Program-made: the position numbers and the translations under genes
NCBI GenBank assembly: GCA_942159475.1
Contig: OW804096.1
Location: 133,166,941 to 133,230,940, forward strand
DNA: 64,000 nt
Origin: Sthenelais limicola
Taxonomy: Eukaryota; Annelida; Polychaeta; Phyllodocida; Sigalionidae
Direction of reading: 5' to 3'
Notes under the pieces: model-generated
Seen by the model: only the letters and a program-made list of their open reading frames with translations
Database searches by the model: none
Told to the model about the DNA's origin: nothing
In this document: one piece after another, positions 43,791 through 52,866 of the stretch
Layout of the letters: every line of letters begins with the position of its first letter
Numbering within the stretch: the first letter of the stretch is position 1

Positions 43791-46193
43791 TTAGCGAATA
43801 GGATAGGAGGGAAAGAAGTATCGCAGGTAAGTATAAGGTTCCAATTATTTTCGTCGGGCACATTTATTTTCACTTTGTCTGGTGTGAGTTATGGCTTAGT
43901 TAAATTTTTTTCATATATAACTTGTTTAAATGTTATAGTGTGAGTCCGATTTATGGTTTGGGTTATAGCGGTCAAAACTGGCTACTTTTCCTAGCAGGAA
44001 ATATCTAAGTCCGAAGAGGAAAGAACATGGCAATATTTCCGCCTTAAATGATGTCAGATTATTTCAATTATTTCCAGTTTTCTCTTATCCATAGTTGTAC
44101 ATAATTATGCTTTCTCATTTCTAATTGTTACGCATTGGTATGTATTGTATTTGACCAAGTGATTGATTAATTCATTTCTGAAATTGATTGATGATTTCAA
44201 GATAAATACCAGTGTTGTCAGCACTGCAGCAGGCGGGAATTGCGATGTATTAGTCTATTAGTAGATTGCGATGTATTAGTCTATTAGTCAATTACTTTTA
44301 GACACAATTAGTTGTGTAGACAAGTTGATTAAAGCTCCATTCCCAGAAGTCTGGGATAAAAATGTCAAATGCCATTTCTTTAGCTACCTATTAACCTGCC
44401 TGAAACTTTTGATAATTTTTTGAAGATATTAAACAGAGGTTCAAATACGCTACATATGGTGGCAGATGGCAGCACTGAGTAGTGGTTGTTGCTCTATATT
44501 CTCTATTGTACAGACTCGACTGAGTGCTGCCACCTACCACCACCATGAAAAGCAAAACGGCCAAACAATTTTGAAATCGAAGGCAGGATAATCTAATAAA
44601 TACTTGAATTTACAGCTTTAGCAAGATTGTCATTATGTGAGAGACCCCTGAATGTGACTTTTGGTAACTAATTTGAAGGTAATTACAACAAAAAACAAAC
44701 AATTGTGTCAGGAATGGAGCTTTAAGTAGATAGAATAAGTGGCATTCAAGTGGAGGGAATAAAAGTAGTTTTAAGTAGATAGAATAAGTGGCATTCATCA
44801 TAAAATCTATCACGTCATGTGAAATATTGTCGAATAAACATTTATAAAACAGAATTTTTTGTGATATTATACGTAAGAATAAGATTGTTTTTAAGTCGGA
44901 AAAAATAGTGGCATTTTTGTGACAGTAGATTTATGGAAAAAAGTTTAGTTGAAAGCCACAAGCAGTCTCCATGTGTCAATATTGGATATTATTCGAAACA
45001 AATTTCCAGTCGACATAATTTGATTAATTACTATCAAGTGCATAAAAAATAAATTGTTCCTAAAAGTTGAATTGGAGACATTGTTATAGTATTATATAAT
45101 AGCATGAATACTGCTTAAAGCATGTTTTCTGCACTGCAAAATTGAAAGTACAATATTAAATTATTCATTTGATCATCTTTGCGATATATAATATTTGATG
45201 TGTGATATATAATATGAGATATACGAATATGTAACTGTGCATAGAACATGCTGCTAGGGCCCGATATTTGCTCTTAGCAAATGTCGTTTCTTCCAATGAA
45301 AGGGGAAGACGTGCTAATATCGTTTTAATGTATAGAAGTTATAATCAATATGTTGTTCATTGCAGAATGGTATGCTGGTGCGAAGGGAGATGAGAGTTAT
45401 TATTATGGAAATTATTATGGAAATTAAGTTAATAATAAGTTTATATTAGTCTATAATAACATTTATTTTGACCGTCTGTCATGGCGCCATGTGGGATGTA
45501 TAATATATTGGAGGGAAAAATACATTTCTCTAATCGATTTGTATGTATAGATTCAAAATGTGGTCGTGTAGAATTATTACAAATATCTGAAAAGAGTCCT
45601 GTTTTGAATATTTTATCAAAATGAAGAGATTAATATTTTTCATTATATAACGACCATATAATATGGAACGAATGTTCTTGCTAGTTAAGGATATGAACAT
45701 ATTGGGTGATGGTAGAAAGGGCCCTATGTCGCCTAAAAATACATAATTTAATGTACGAGTACTAATGTAAATTAGACATAATAAATCATGTAAGGTTGAT
45801 TTACCATTTTTATGGTTGAAATAAAGCATATTTATGATGATTATTTATGATGATTAAGATAGCAAACGGTAGTGATAGTCCACATTCAAAGGAATTATTT
45901 GATGTATGGCATGTCTTGTTACCAATTGGGTATGGGTAACTTCTAAAATAAAGCCTTTATGAGCCTCTTGCTGCTCTACTATTAACAAGATCGACCTATG
46001 GTTAATATAATCTCGTTGGTCCTATTGGTCAATGCCCGATGGACTGTACAAGGTAGGAGGGGAGAATGCGAAATTTGATCTGATCAGCAGTGGTCGAAAT
46101 AAGGAGAAAAATTAGCTTGCCCCTCGTGCTTGCCATTCCTTCAATAAAAGATCGTTTGTTCTAACACAAACTATTTTTTCATTTCAATTGCAG
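43791..46193. other. Island spacer without a supported gene
   Basis: AT-rich. An imperfect hairpin with arms GGTGGCAGATGGCAGCACTG / AGTGCTGCCACCTACCACC lies at 44458-44543. A short direct repeat TTTAAGTAGATAGAATAAGT lies at about 44720 and 44771. The half-palindrome GTTAATATAATCTCGTTG, shared with 7509-7552, lies at about 46002. Confidence 0.5.
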
Positions 46194-46339
46194 CACCAAC
46201 TACGACGTTGTCCCAGACCGCCTTCTACTTAAAGCAGATGAACTTTACTGGCAGCCCAACAACACATTTACAAACATTGACGCCATAAAGACGCGGGGAC
46301 CCGGTCACCACACCTCACCTGACAGCACGTGTTATTCAG
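46194..46339 (+). CDS. Orphan coding exon, function unknown
   Basis: A 146-nt segment between a strong acceptor (TTTCAATTGCAG) and donor (GTAAGT) is open in only one frame, reading NYDVVPDRLLLKADELYWQP...GPGHHTSPDSTCYS. It is GC-richer than its surroundings, as expected of coding sequence. It enters in phase 2 and leaves in phase 1, so it does not join the next exon-like segment at 46812 directly (that needs phase 2); an exon is missing or one of the two is dead. No domain recognised. Confidence 0.5.
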
Positions 46340-46437
46340 GTAAGTTAATTGCTCCAATGTAAGACCAAATGTATATTCGTTATAATAAATATTAATAGTT
46401 AAATAGGCACGTTATGTAAAGTAGTTAACATTTTAAT

Positions 46438-46750
46438 GGCCCTGAGGAGGGCCTTTCTTGTTGGCTTTCTTGGTTGGTCGTTGTCAGACATTTTGGTGGC
46501 CCTGATGAGGGCCTTTGTGACCTTTCTTGTCAGTCCTCGCCATACAATCATAATAAATGAGGAAATCATATAATTTATTTAACTTATAACCAATGACTTC
46601 TACTTGTACCTATACTAATTGACCCCTTAAACTAATTGTTCCATCAATTACCAACTTCATTTTCTTTAATTAAATCACAGTAGCAGTCACTTTTCAGTCA
46701 ATCAATTACAAACTTAGTTTCATATTGTTGCTTTTATTTGGGCGTTTCTT
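46438..46750 (-). pseudogene. Diverged duplicate of the 3' end of the coiled-coil gene, with decayed stem-loops
   Basis: In minus sense, GGCCCTCATCAGGGCCACCAAAATGTCTGAC at 46513-46483 matches the region at 24737-24707. The stem is intact, but the loop has become CATC, and the CAAGAG box is lost. A second stem-loop, GGCCCTCCTCAGGGCC at 46453-46438, is present 60 bp downstream. The upstream part (46558-46700) matches intron 2 of that gene. The basic last exon is not conserved. I read it as a dead duplicate; a fresh short frame MARTDKKGHKG overlaps the stem-loop by chance. Confidence 0.6.
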
Positions 46751-46811
46751 GCCATATATCTTCTCGACTACAGAAAAATTACGTTTAATTATTATCATTA
46801 TTTGTTTCAAG

Positions 46812-47052
46812 GAACGACTGCTGCAAACGAACATGTACATCGGTCCAAGTGGATCAACACCTGAGAAATGCCGTACAAGACATAGTCAGCACTAAAATCT
46901 CTGGAGAAACCCGAACACAAGCAGGAAATGAACGGTGGTTTGCAGAACGTAGGAACCGGATCACAGCCTCTAAATTTATAACTTTTATGATTACTGACAA
47001 ATATATTGAAACGGGTATCTGTTCCTGCCACCAAGTATTGAAAAAACAATGA
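46812..47052 (+). pseudogene. YqaJ-type exonuclease exon, truncated
   Basis: After the acceptor TTTCAAG the frame reads NDCCKRTCTS, VDQHLRNAVQDIV, GETRTQAGNERWFAERRNRI and TASKF. The N...WF.ERR.RITAS pattern is the start of YqaJ-like (lambda exonuclease-like) recombinase domains, which are often carried by eukaryotic mobile elements and DNA viruses. After SKF the frame changes to unrelated sequence and stops at 47052; the catalytic Asp/Glu-x-Lys part is absent here and I find no following exon. Probably a relic of an exonuclease gene of the island. Confidence 0.55.
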
Positions 47053-47930
47053 GAGGATTGCAAGAATGAAGTGTAAAGAATAAACAGCAGAATCTCCATA
47101 TCCTTGAGATTTTAGTGGTCTTACAATGTCCCTATTCAGCTCGAGATGTAACAAATTCCAATGCTATTAAATCATTCTGTCGTAAGAAAAGTGATTATTT
47201 GTAATGAATAAATATGATTTGAATGAAAATGCAACGTGTACTTACCTTTTTTCTGTTCCTTCATGTGAGTGAACTTCGTTACTATCGGTGTTTAATTAAA
47301 TTTTGAAATTCACACGGGGAGAGTCCGTTGGAAAAACATTTCTAGAAAATTGGGGCCCCGACACCCACATGTACGTTTGAGTTCGAGATTGGTGTGTTTG
47401 GGGAAATTTAAAAGCGCTGTGTACTTACGTATTTTCTGATCATTGATGATGGATGTGACTCAACTTCGTTGGTATGAGCTTGTATAGTATCGTGACGTAT
47501 AAATATTAGATTATTGCCCTTTATTAAAATTAGCCCGAATAGAAAATTGTTTAGAGAAAAATTCATGAGGAGAGGAGATGGGTTATGAATCATTAGCGCC
47601 CCCGCCCCCCTCCAACAAAACGCAAGAGACAAACATAACGAAAATTAATATATTAAAATTGCTATTATTTGCGCATCTAACTCACATTATTGTTTCGTGA
47701 CAATAATTGTAAAATATAAGATATATAGTAATATAATATTGGGGCCCCGAGATAAATATTAGTCTAATGGACACAAATACGTAACGAGTAACAATATTTC
47801 ATAACGAAATTGGCTATTATGTGAGTACTTAGTTGTATTTGTTGGTCGAACGCCGGATTTTTTTATTATACTAAGGCTTATGCTAGGTGGCGCCACTAGG
47901 CTTATTTAATGTATGAGTTGCATGTTGCTT
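47053..47930. other. Island spacer, no gene supported
   Basis: AT-rich with GGGGCCCCGA motifs at about 47352 and 47741. No exon or RNA gene seen. Confidence 0.45.
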
Positions 47931-47931
47931 G

Positions 47932-48498
47932 AGGGTTGACCCAGGTGGCGTTAGGAGTAGTATGAGGGTTGTTGTATGGTTCACCCAGGTGGCGTTAGGA
48001 GTAGGGTGGCGTAGGTGGCGCCACAAATAGTGGTAGTATGTGGGTTGAGAATGGATATTGATTAAATTGTAGGCATAATAAATTATTAATTGGTCTTGAC
48101 AAATTATGTATGCCGCATATTGAGGGTTGACCCAGGTGGCGTTAGGAGTAGTATGAGGGATGTCGTATGGTTCACCCAGGTGGCGTTAGGAGTAGGGTGG
48201 CGTAGGTGGCGCCACAAATAGTGGTAGTATGTGGGTTGAGAATGGATATTGATTAAATTGTAGGCATAATAAATTATTAATTGGTCTTGACAAATTATGT
48301 ATGCCGCATATTGAGGGTTGACCCAGGTGGCGTTAGGAGTAGTATGAGGGATGTCGTATGGTTCACCCAGGTGGCGTTAGGAGTAGTATGAGGGTTGTCG
48401 TATGGTTCACCCAGGTGGCGTTAGGAGTAGGGTGGCGTAGGTGGCGCCACAAATAGTGGTAGTATGTGGGTTGAGAATGGATATTGATTAAATTGTAG
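47932..48498. repeat. Tandem array of about 190-bp units with ACCCAGGTGGCGTTAGGAGT motif
   Basis: Three units start at about 47932, 48122 and 48313. Each holds two or three ACCCAGGTGGCGTTAGGAGTA copies, a GTGGCGCCAC palindrome and an AATGGATATTGATTAAATTG segment. It lies just beyond the 3' end of the NADAR gene. Confidence 0.9.
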
Positions 48499-48590
48499 TA
48501 TGAGTATTATAATATATTATTGGGCGTGACAAATTATTTGAACAATTACGTTGAGCGGTGGTTATTAATTAATATTGTGTAGTGTTAGGT

Positions 48591-48649
48591 GGGTGTGTGG
48601 AATAGAGTCAACTCTTTGTATAAATTGGTAGCCCTGAAAAGGACTGTTT
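48591..48649 (-). terminator. Histone-type 3' processing signal of the NADAR gene
   Basis: In minus sense, AGTCCTTTTCAGGGCT (48645-48630) forms a 6-bp stem (one G-U pair) with a TTTC loop, 25 nt after the stop. It is followed by ACCAATTTATACAAAGAG, giving the ACCA flank and a purine-rich box resembling a U7 histone downstream element. The whole 59-bp block, including the inverted repeat AGAGTCAACTCT, is identical to 49892-49950. Confidence 0.85.
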
Positions 48650-48670
48650 CGAAAGGAATCAAAAGGACTG

Positions 48671-49117
48671 TTAATTATTAGCGTTGATGGCACCAAGTCT
48701 CAGTCCAGTTCTCAATTCCATCAGGAGTTGACCAAAAATGTTTTGGCCTTCCCCATTTATACAACCCCAAAAATGATCGCGCACTGGATGTGTGATGAGG
48801 AGAGAGCCTGTAGACAACAAGCAGTGCCGAAATTCTGGCAGACATTGAGCCTTAGCCCAGAGCATGTCGCACATGATGTCTTCTTTGATTTTATCCCAAG
48901 CATGGGAGTTTGGCACGGAGAGACGTTTAGCATGTTTTCCCGATGTACAGGAAAGAATGAAGGCAGCATGCTCGAAGTACCCATGAAACAACGCTTTCTC
49001 GTACTGGTAGATAATTTCAAGTGACTTTGCTTGCACAGAACGAAAAAAAATAAAATCGTTCGAGCAGTAAAAATTAGAAAGTACGTTAGAGGCACCGCGA
49101 ACAGAGATTGATTCCAT
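48671..49117 (-). CDS. NADAR/YbiA-like domain protein (148 aa), probable ADP-ribose glycosidase
   Basis: A single-exon gene, ATG at 49117. The NADAR pattern runs the whole length: NVLSNFYCSNDFIF near the start, YQYEKALFHGYFEHAAFIL (helix with the usual E/YQ..KA), HAWDKIKEDIMCDML, CLLSTGSLLI, then DHFWGCINGEGQNIFGQLLM ending in ELR. Length matches the family (E. coli YbiA is about 160 aa), so it looks complete. NADAR proteins in bacteria remove ADP-ribose from guanosine in DarT/NADAR modules, or hydrolyse riboflavin intermediates. Here it could reverse ADP-ribosylation of element DNA; this is inference. The usual SxEH(Y/H) motif is altered (FFRSVQAKSLEIIYQYEKA, possibly a small insertion), so activity is not certain. 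It ends in a histone-type stem-loop and neighbours the SGNH gene in tandem orientation. Confidence 0.82.
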   Translation of the reverse strand: MESISVRGASNVLSNFYCSNDFIFFRSVQAKSLEIIYQYEKALFHGYFEHAAFILSCTSGKHAKRLSVPNSHAWDKIKEDIMCDMLWAKAQCLPEFRHCLLSTGSLLITHPVRDHFWGCINGEGQNIFGQLLMELRTGLRLGAINANN

Positions 49118-49891
49118 TCTCGAATATGTTACTATATGTGGCTATAGCTGTATGTAGGAGTGAAGTGAGAGTGAAAATGAGTGTGTAGGGTTTTATAGTG
49201 TTTGTCAGTCAGCCGCAAGTTTGTTAGACCCGCATCACATTACTAGTGGGAGTAAAAGTATATAAAGGGGAAATGATTGTAGACAATGGTTATGTCTAGA
49301 CAATAGGCAATAAAAGTGTTGTTTAGGATATGCATCAAAGAGGTATCGAAGCGTAAATAAAGCGCTGAAATATTTATTTCAAAGTGCAATCATTATGCAT
49401 CAAAGAGGTATATAAGCGGAAATAAAGGATGCTTTTAGTTCAAAGTATAAGTGCTCATTTTAGTCCCGCATCACATTAATTAATAAAACAACTTGTCTGA
49501 GGCATTGCGGGGAGGGGGGGGGGGGAGAGAATCGTTGGGTATAATTAGTGGAAGAAGTGTGATTGATATTAAATTCGTTTAGCAGGTTGGGAAATAAAGT
49601 AGACATATTGGAATTAAAGTTACAAATAAAAAAAATGAAGACTGCGGGACAGGCATTATGGCCTATTGCGTCACTGTAAATTGATTCGTTATATTTTAAA
49701 AAAGTATAAAATGAACAATTCAGAACAATTCAATTCATTGAGCACTTCAGATAAAGGGCCGAAGGTGGGTGTATGGTGGTTAGGGTTTTTAATTAATTGT
49801 ATAAATGAATAAAATAAAGTTATATATATAGGGATAATTGTTGATAATATAGTTATGGTTACGTTTGTGATTAATAGTTAGGGTTAAGTTA
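49118..49891. other. Spacer between NADAR and SGNH genes
   Basis: Contains ATGCATCAAAGAGGTAT repeated at about 49330 and 49395, a CCCGCATCACATTA repeat at about 49230 and 49464, and a G-run at 49512. The NADAR promoter should lie near 49120-49250 (TATAAA-like on the minus strand, not pinned down). Confidence 0.4.
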
Positions 49892-49950
49892 GGGTGTGTG
49901 GAATAGAGTCAACTCTTTGTATAAATTGGTAGCCCTGAAAAGGACTGTTT
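49892..49950 (-). terminator. Histone-type 3' processing signal of the SGNH gene
   Basis: Minus-sense AGTCCTTTTCAGGGCT at 49946-49931, 16 nt after the stop, followed by ACCAATTTATACAAAGAG. It is identical over 59 bp to the block behind the NADAR gene while the coding sequences are unrelated, so the 3' module itself was duplicated or conserved. Confidence 0.85.
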
Positions 49951-49962
49951 TGTTTTGCATAT

Positions 49963-50598
49963 TCAGTTTGAAAAGTTGGCGCTAATGGCACGAATCAGAT
50001 TTGATGTCCAGTTCATTTTACCCTCAAGGTTGAGGTGACATCCGTCTGGGAGCCGATCATATCGATGAGCAAATGTGCCTGACTTCCTTCTGCGATGGAC
50101 ATAGGTAGCTAGCCACGGGGTTATGCACGAATTGTCACGGTTGAACTGCGTGATGCGTGCATTGAGATCAAGCACAAGTTGATCGAGCTCATTTTGCCTC
50201 GAGTGTGGTTCGTTTAGCATGTTATAATTTTGGAGGTTGATACCGGTAACATGAGCAAAGGTGATTAGGGATGTGGGTGCAATTTTTTTGGTGAGGTGGT
50301 GTACATCTGTTATGTGCTGATAAATGTTGGTCAGTGCATAGTCAGAAGTACAATACCGTAGGTCGGTAAGGCGTGTTTCTCTGTCACGAATAGTCACTTC
50401 ACATACGCCTGTAGTGTATATGATGAGGTCTGGATTGTAGTGAAGAATGACATTTTTTGCTTGGAGGAATGCTGACAGATGGTTTGCTCCGGGATGAACA
50501 CTAACTTTTATCGATGACCTGGGTACAATAGATCGATGAAGGAGACGTTGTAAGCCTGTTCCCCTAGAGTCACTTATAACAAGTGTTTTCCGAGTCAT
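49963..50598 (-). CDS. SGNH/GDSL-hydrolase-like protein (211 aa)
   Basis: I chose the ATG at 50598 (MTRKTLVISDSRGTGL); the frame is open further upstream to an ATG at 50730, but that part is low-complexity Tyr/Asn/Leu-rich. Block I is ISDSRG (nucleophile Ser in D-S-x-G). The middle has PDLIIYTTGVCEVT (block III-like, with the usual G-x-N altered). The end has LPDGCHLNLEGK, a D-x-x-H block V. Such SGNH domains occur as accessory esterase-like domains in several retro- and DNA transposons and in Oskar. A role in the element is unknown; the changed block III makes catalysis uncertain. It is a single exon on the same strand as the NADAR gene and ends in the same histone-type signal. Confidence 0.72.
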   Translation of the reverse strand: MTRKTLVISDSRGTGLQRLLHRSIVPRSSIKVSVHPGANHLSAFLQAKNVILHYNPDLIIYTTGVCEVTIRDRETRLTDLRYCTSDYALTNIYQHITDVHHLTKKIAPTSLITFAHVTGINLQNYNMLNEPHSRQNELDQLVLDLNARITQFNRDNSCITPWLATYVHRRRKSGTFAHRYDRLPDGCHLNLEGKMNWTSNLIRAISANFSN

Positions 50599-50730
50599 GT
50601 TGTATTGTAGATGTAAGATGTAGATGTAGTTGTAATTGTCATTGTTAAGGTTATATATATGTAGTAGTTGAGTTGACTGGAGAAACATGAGTTGGTCAAT
50701 CATGTAATGACACAAGAGATGTTGCAACAA

Positions 50731-52402
50731 CCGACTCGTCTGTCGCTGATGATCATTTTTTTAAATAATATAGGGGGTGGGTGGGGGATGATAATGAGTG
50801 TGTAGGTCGCACAATGTAATGACACAACAGACTTGCCACATGGATAATGGCCAGCCAATATGCATTTGTATGATATGACACAAGCAACTCGTTGATGAGG
50901 CATTTTGTAATGATGTAGAGAATTTGAATTTGAATAGAGAATTTGTGGTTTGTTTGTAATTGGTAATAGGTAATCATTTTATTTTAAGAAATAAAATGAT
51001 CTATTGATCGCTCTTTTACGCGAGAAGTTAAAGTCTACCATACGTGTTTAGCTTAGGAGAGGTCTCTTTATTCAAAGGAAATGATCTGTTTAAAAGCCAT
51101 AATGATAATAAGTATTCAATTCGACTCCAGTAATGATTAAATAGTTTAGTAGCCAATAGAGGCAACCAAGAAGTAATTAGGTACGCTGTGTATAGGCGGA
51201 TAATTTATAATGATTGAAAGACGCTGTTGGTTTGATGCCGGGTCACCGCAGTCACATACAAAAATGACACGCATGCTCGTTCCCATTTCCACTGAGATAG
51301 TGGGTCTTTTACGGAAAGTTCGCATGTCCTCGAAAATCTGAAAAAGGGGTCTTCGCGGAAATGGAAAATAGGGATGTTAATTCAGTTGGTGAAGTGGAAA
51401 GTTGGTTTGTGACATTAAAGCTTGGTAAAGTTATGATAGAGATAATCCGGGGACCAAATTTGCTCTATTGTGTGGGTTTTGGTCATTTGATCGTGGGGTT
51501 TATAAAGCGCTCTTAGCACAGGAAACTCAGAGCATCTATGCTGTCATGTGGGCGCATGTGGGTTGGTCCCTTCTGTTTTAATTATCATTTGTGGGAAAGT
51601 AAATGAATGGGCACAGGGTCAAAGACTTTATGTAAATATTAATAAATGAGGGACTGAATGATTATACATATCTCTGTTTGCGTGTTTCATATAAACATCT
51701 CGAAATTTTACTTATTTCTCGCCAATTTTGTAACTTGATCATCATTCGCTGGACGGAAATACACGAATATTGAGAGTTATACATTGACAATTGTATTATA
51801 AATGATTAAAATCAGCTTTAAAGAGAGACAACTTAAAACAAAAAGTTGAAAAATTAAATCGAACAAAATCTAATAAATGTAAATTAATGAGCAATTGTGA
51901 GGGTTCATTGTTAATAGTAGGCATATGGATAGTGATTTTGGCTTGTAAGTTATAACATTGTGATGATGTCTTTCTTATTTATAATTCTCTATACATTAAA
52001 AATAAGAGTGAAAAAATGAAGGTTTACCATGCTACTTCATTTACTTGTGAGTAAAGTATATCAGCGATAAATGTTTAAAAGGGGTTAATTTTATGTCTTT
52101 CGAAATGTCAGCGTTCTAATGAAAAGGGGGTTAATTCTAAAAATGTCAGCGTTTTCATGGAAAAAAGGATACGTTTTCATGGAAAAAAGGATACTTTTTC
52201 ACCTCAAAATCCGTATGTTTTCTGAGAGGTGGAACAAGCCGATGTCCTACTTTTTGTATCTGAGTGGGGGGGGGGGGGGGGGGGGCGGGGTCGTTGCTCA
52301 ATTGTGATTGGCTACTGTCTACCGTACACTTGTTTGGAGAGTGTTTAAGTATAGAGTATTTAATATAGTGTAATTGGTAAAGGGGAGACATAAATATCCA
52401 AA
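50731..52402. other. Spacer upstream of the divergent SGNH and coiled-coil genes
   Basis: This is the intergenic region between the minus-strand SGNH gene and the plus-strand gene at 52403, so both promoters should lie in it. A short direct repeat TGGAAAAAAGGATAC lies at about 52157-52194, followed by a G-run at 52266. TTTAAGTATAGAG at about 52344, 60 bp before the ATG, could be a TATA element of the plus-strand gene. Confidence 0.4.
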
Positions 52403-52804
52403 ATGCCACATTGCGAAAGAACCAATCCGTGGGAAATGACAGCGGAAGAAATTGAGCACTTCTATATCCATAGAATGGAAGACACAGGCCTCACCACGGT
52501 TACCGCGGACGACAAGGACAAAATCATGCAATTCATTATTGCTGTTGCAGAGGAAAGGCGGTTGCAGAAGAAAGTGGCGGTACTGGAAGAAAAAATAACA
52601 AAATGTCGTCAAAAACAAGAACGGGCGATAAGGAAAAAGCGAGTCGAAGCAGTGGCTAAATACGGAGACCATATGCAAATGCTTCAGTGGTCAAGAAATA
52701 TTTTTACAAAACAACTGAACGACAATGTCATAGATAGGCTTAAGGCTGACATTGTGCTAGAGTCGAGGGGCATAAGATCAATTGACTTTGTATTCAAGAA
52801 GTGA
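52403..52804 (+). CDS. Small coiled-coil protein with histone-type mRNA end (133 aa)
   Basis: A single exon from ATG 52403 to TGA 52804. The N-terminus (CERTNPWEMTAEEIEHFYIH) is acidic. The middle is a strongly charged helix (AVAEERRLQKKVAVLEEKI, then QKQERAIRKKRVEAVAKYG) with heptad spacing and likely forms a coiled coil. The C-terminus is LESRGIRSIDFVFKK. No family is recognised. The start is supported by the long frame and the histone-type stem-loop 25 nt after the stop. It resembles in size and character the 119-residue protein at 24.8-32.1 kb, but I see no clear sequence homology. It may be a DNA-binding or structural accessory protein of the element. Confidence 0.72.
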   Translation: MPHCERTNPWEMTAEEIEHFYIHRMEDTGLTTVTADDKDKIMQFIIAVAEERRLQKKVAVLEEKITKCRQKQERAIRKKRVEAVAKYGDHMQMLQWSRNIFTKQLNDNVIDRLKADIVLESRGIRSIDFVFKK

Positions 52805-52828
52805 AAAGCCGAAAGTCGATAACCAAAA

Positions 52829-52866
52829 AGTCCTTTTCAGGGCTACCAAATAATATCAAGAGATGA
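52829..52866 (+). terminator. Histone-type 3' processing signal of the 133-aa gene
   Basis: AGTCCTTTTCAGGGCT at 52829-52844 (6-bp stem, TTTC loop), 25 nt after the stop, followed by ACCAAATAATATCAAGAGATGA. The A-rich 5' flank, ACCA 3' flank and CAAGAGA box all match the histone pre-mRNA pattern. Orientation agrees with the gene. Confidence 0.87.

Noticed and set aside
42806..43794. Several frames of 64-102 residues repeating CIRYLDCDIFCNAMVC
   Set aside because: They arise from the 128/135-bp tandem array reading through units; the same sequence is open in both strands and has no domain.
47932..48498. Regularly spaced repeats that could suggest a CRISPR array
   Set aside because: Units are long, adjacent and share their whole sequence, with no unique spacers; the genome is eukaryotic.
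48728..49024. 98-residue plus frame opposite the NADAR gene
   Set aside because: Shadow of the real minus-strand gene; no domain, and the minus frame has a clear family match and a 3' signal.
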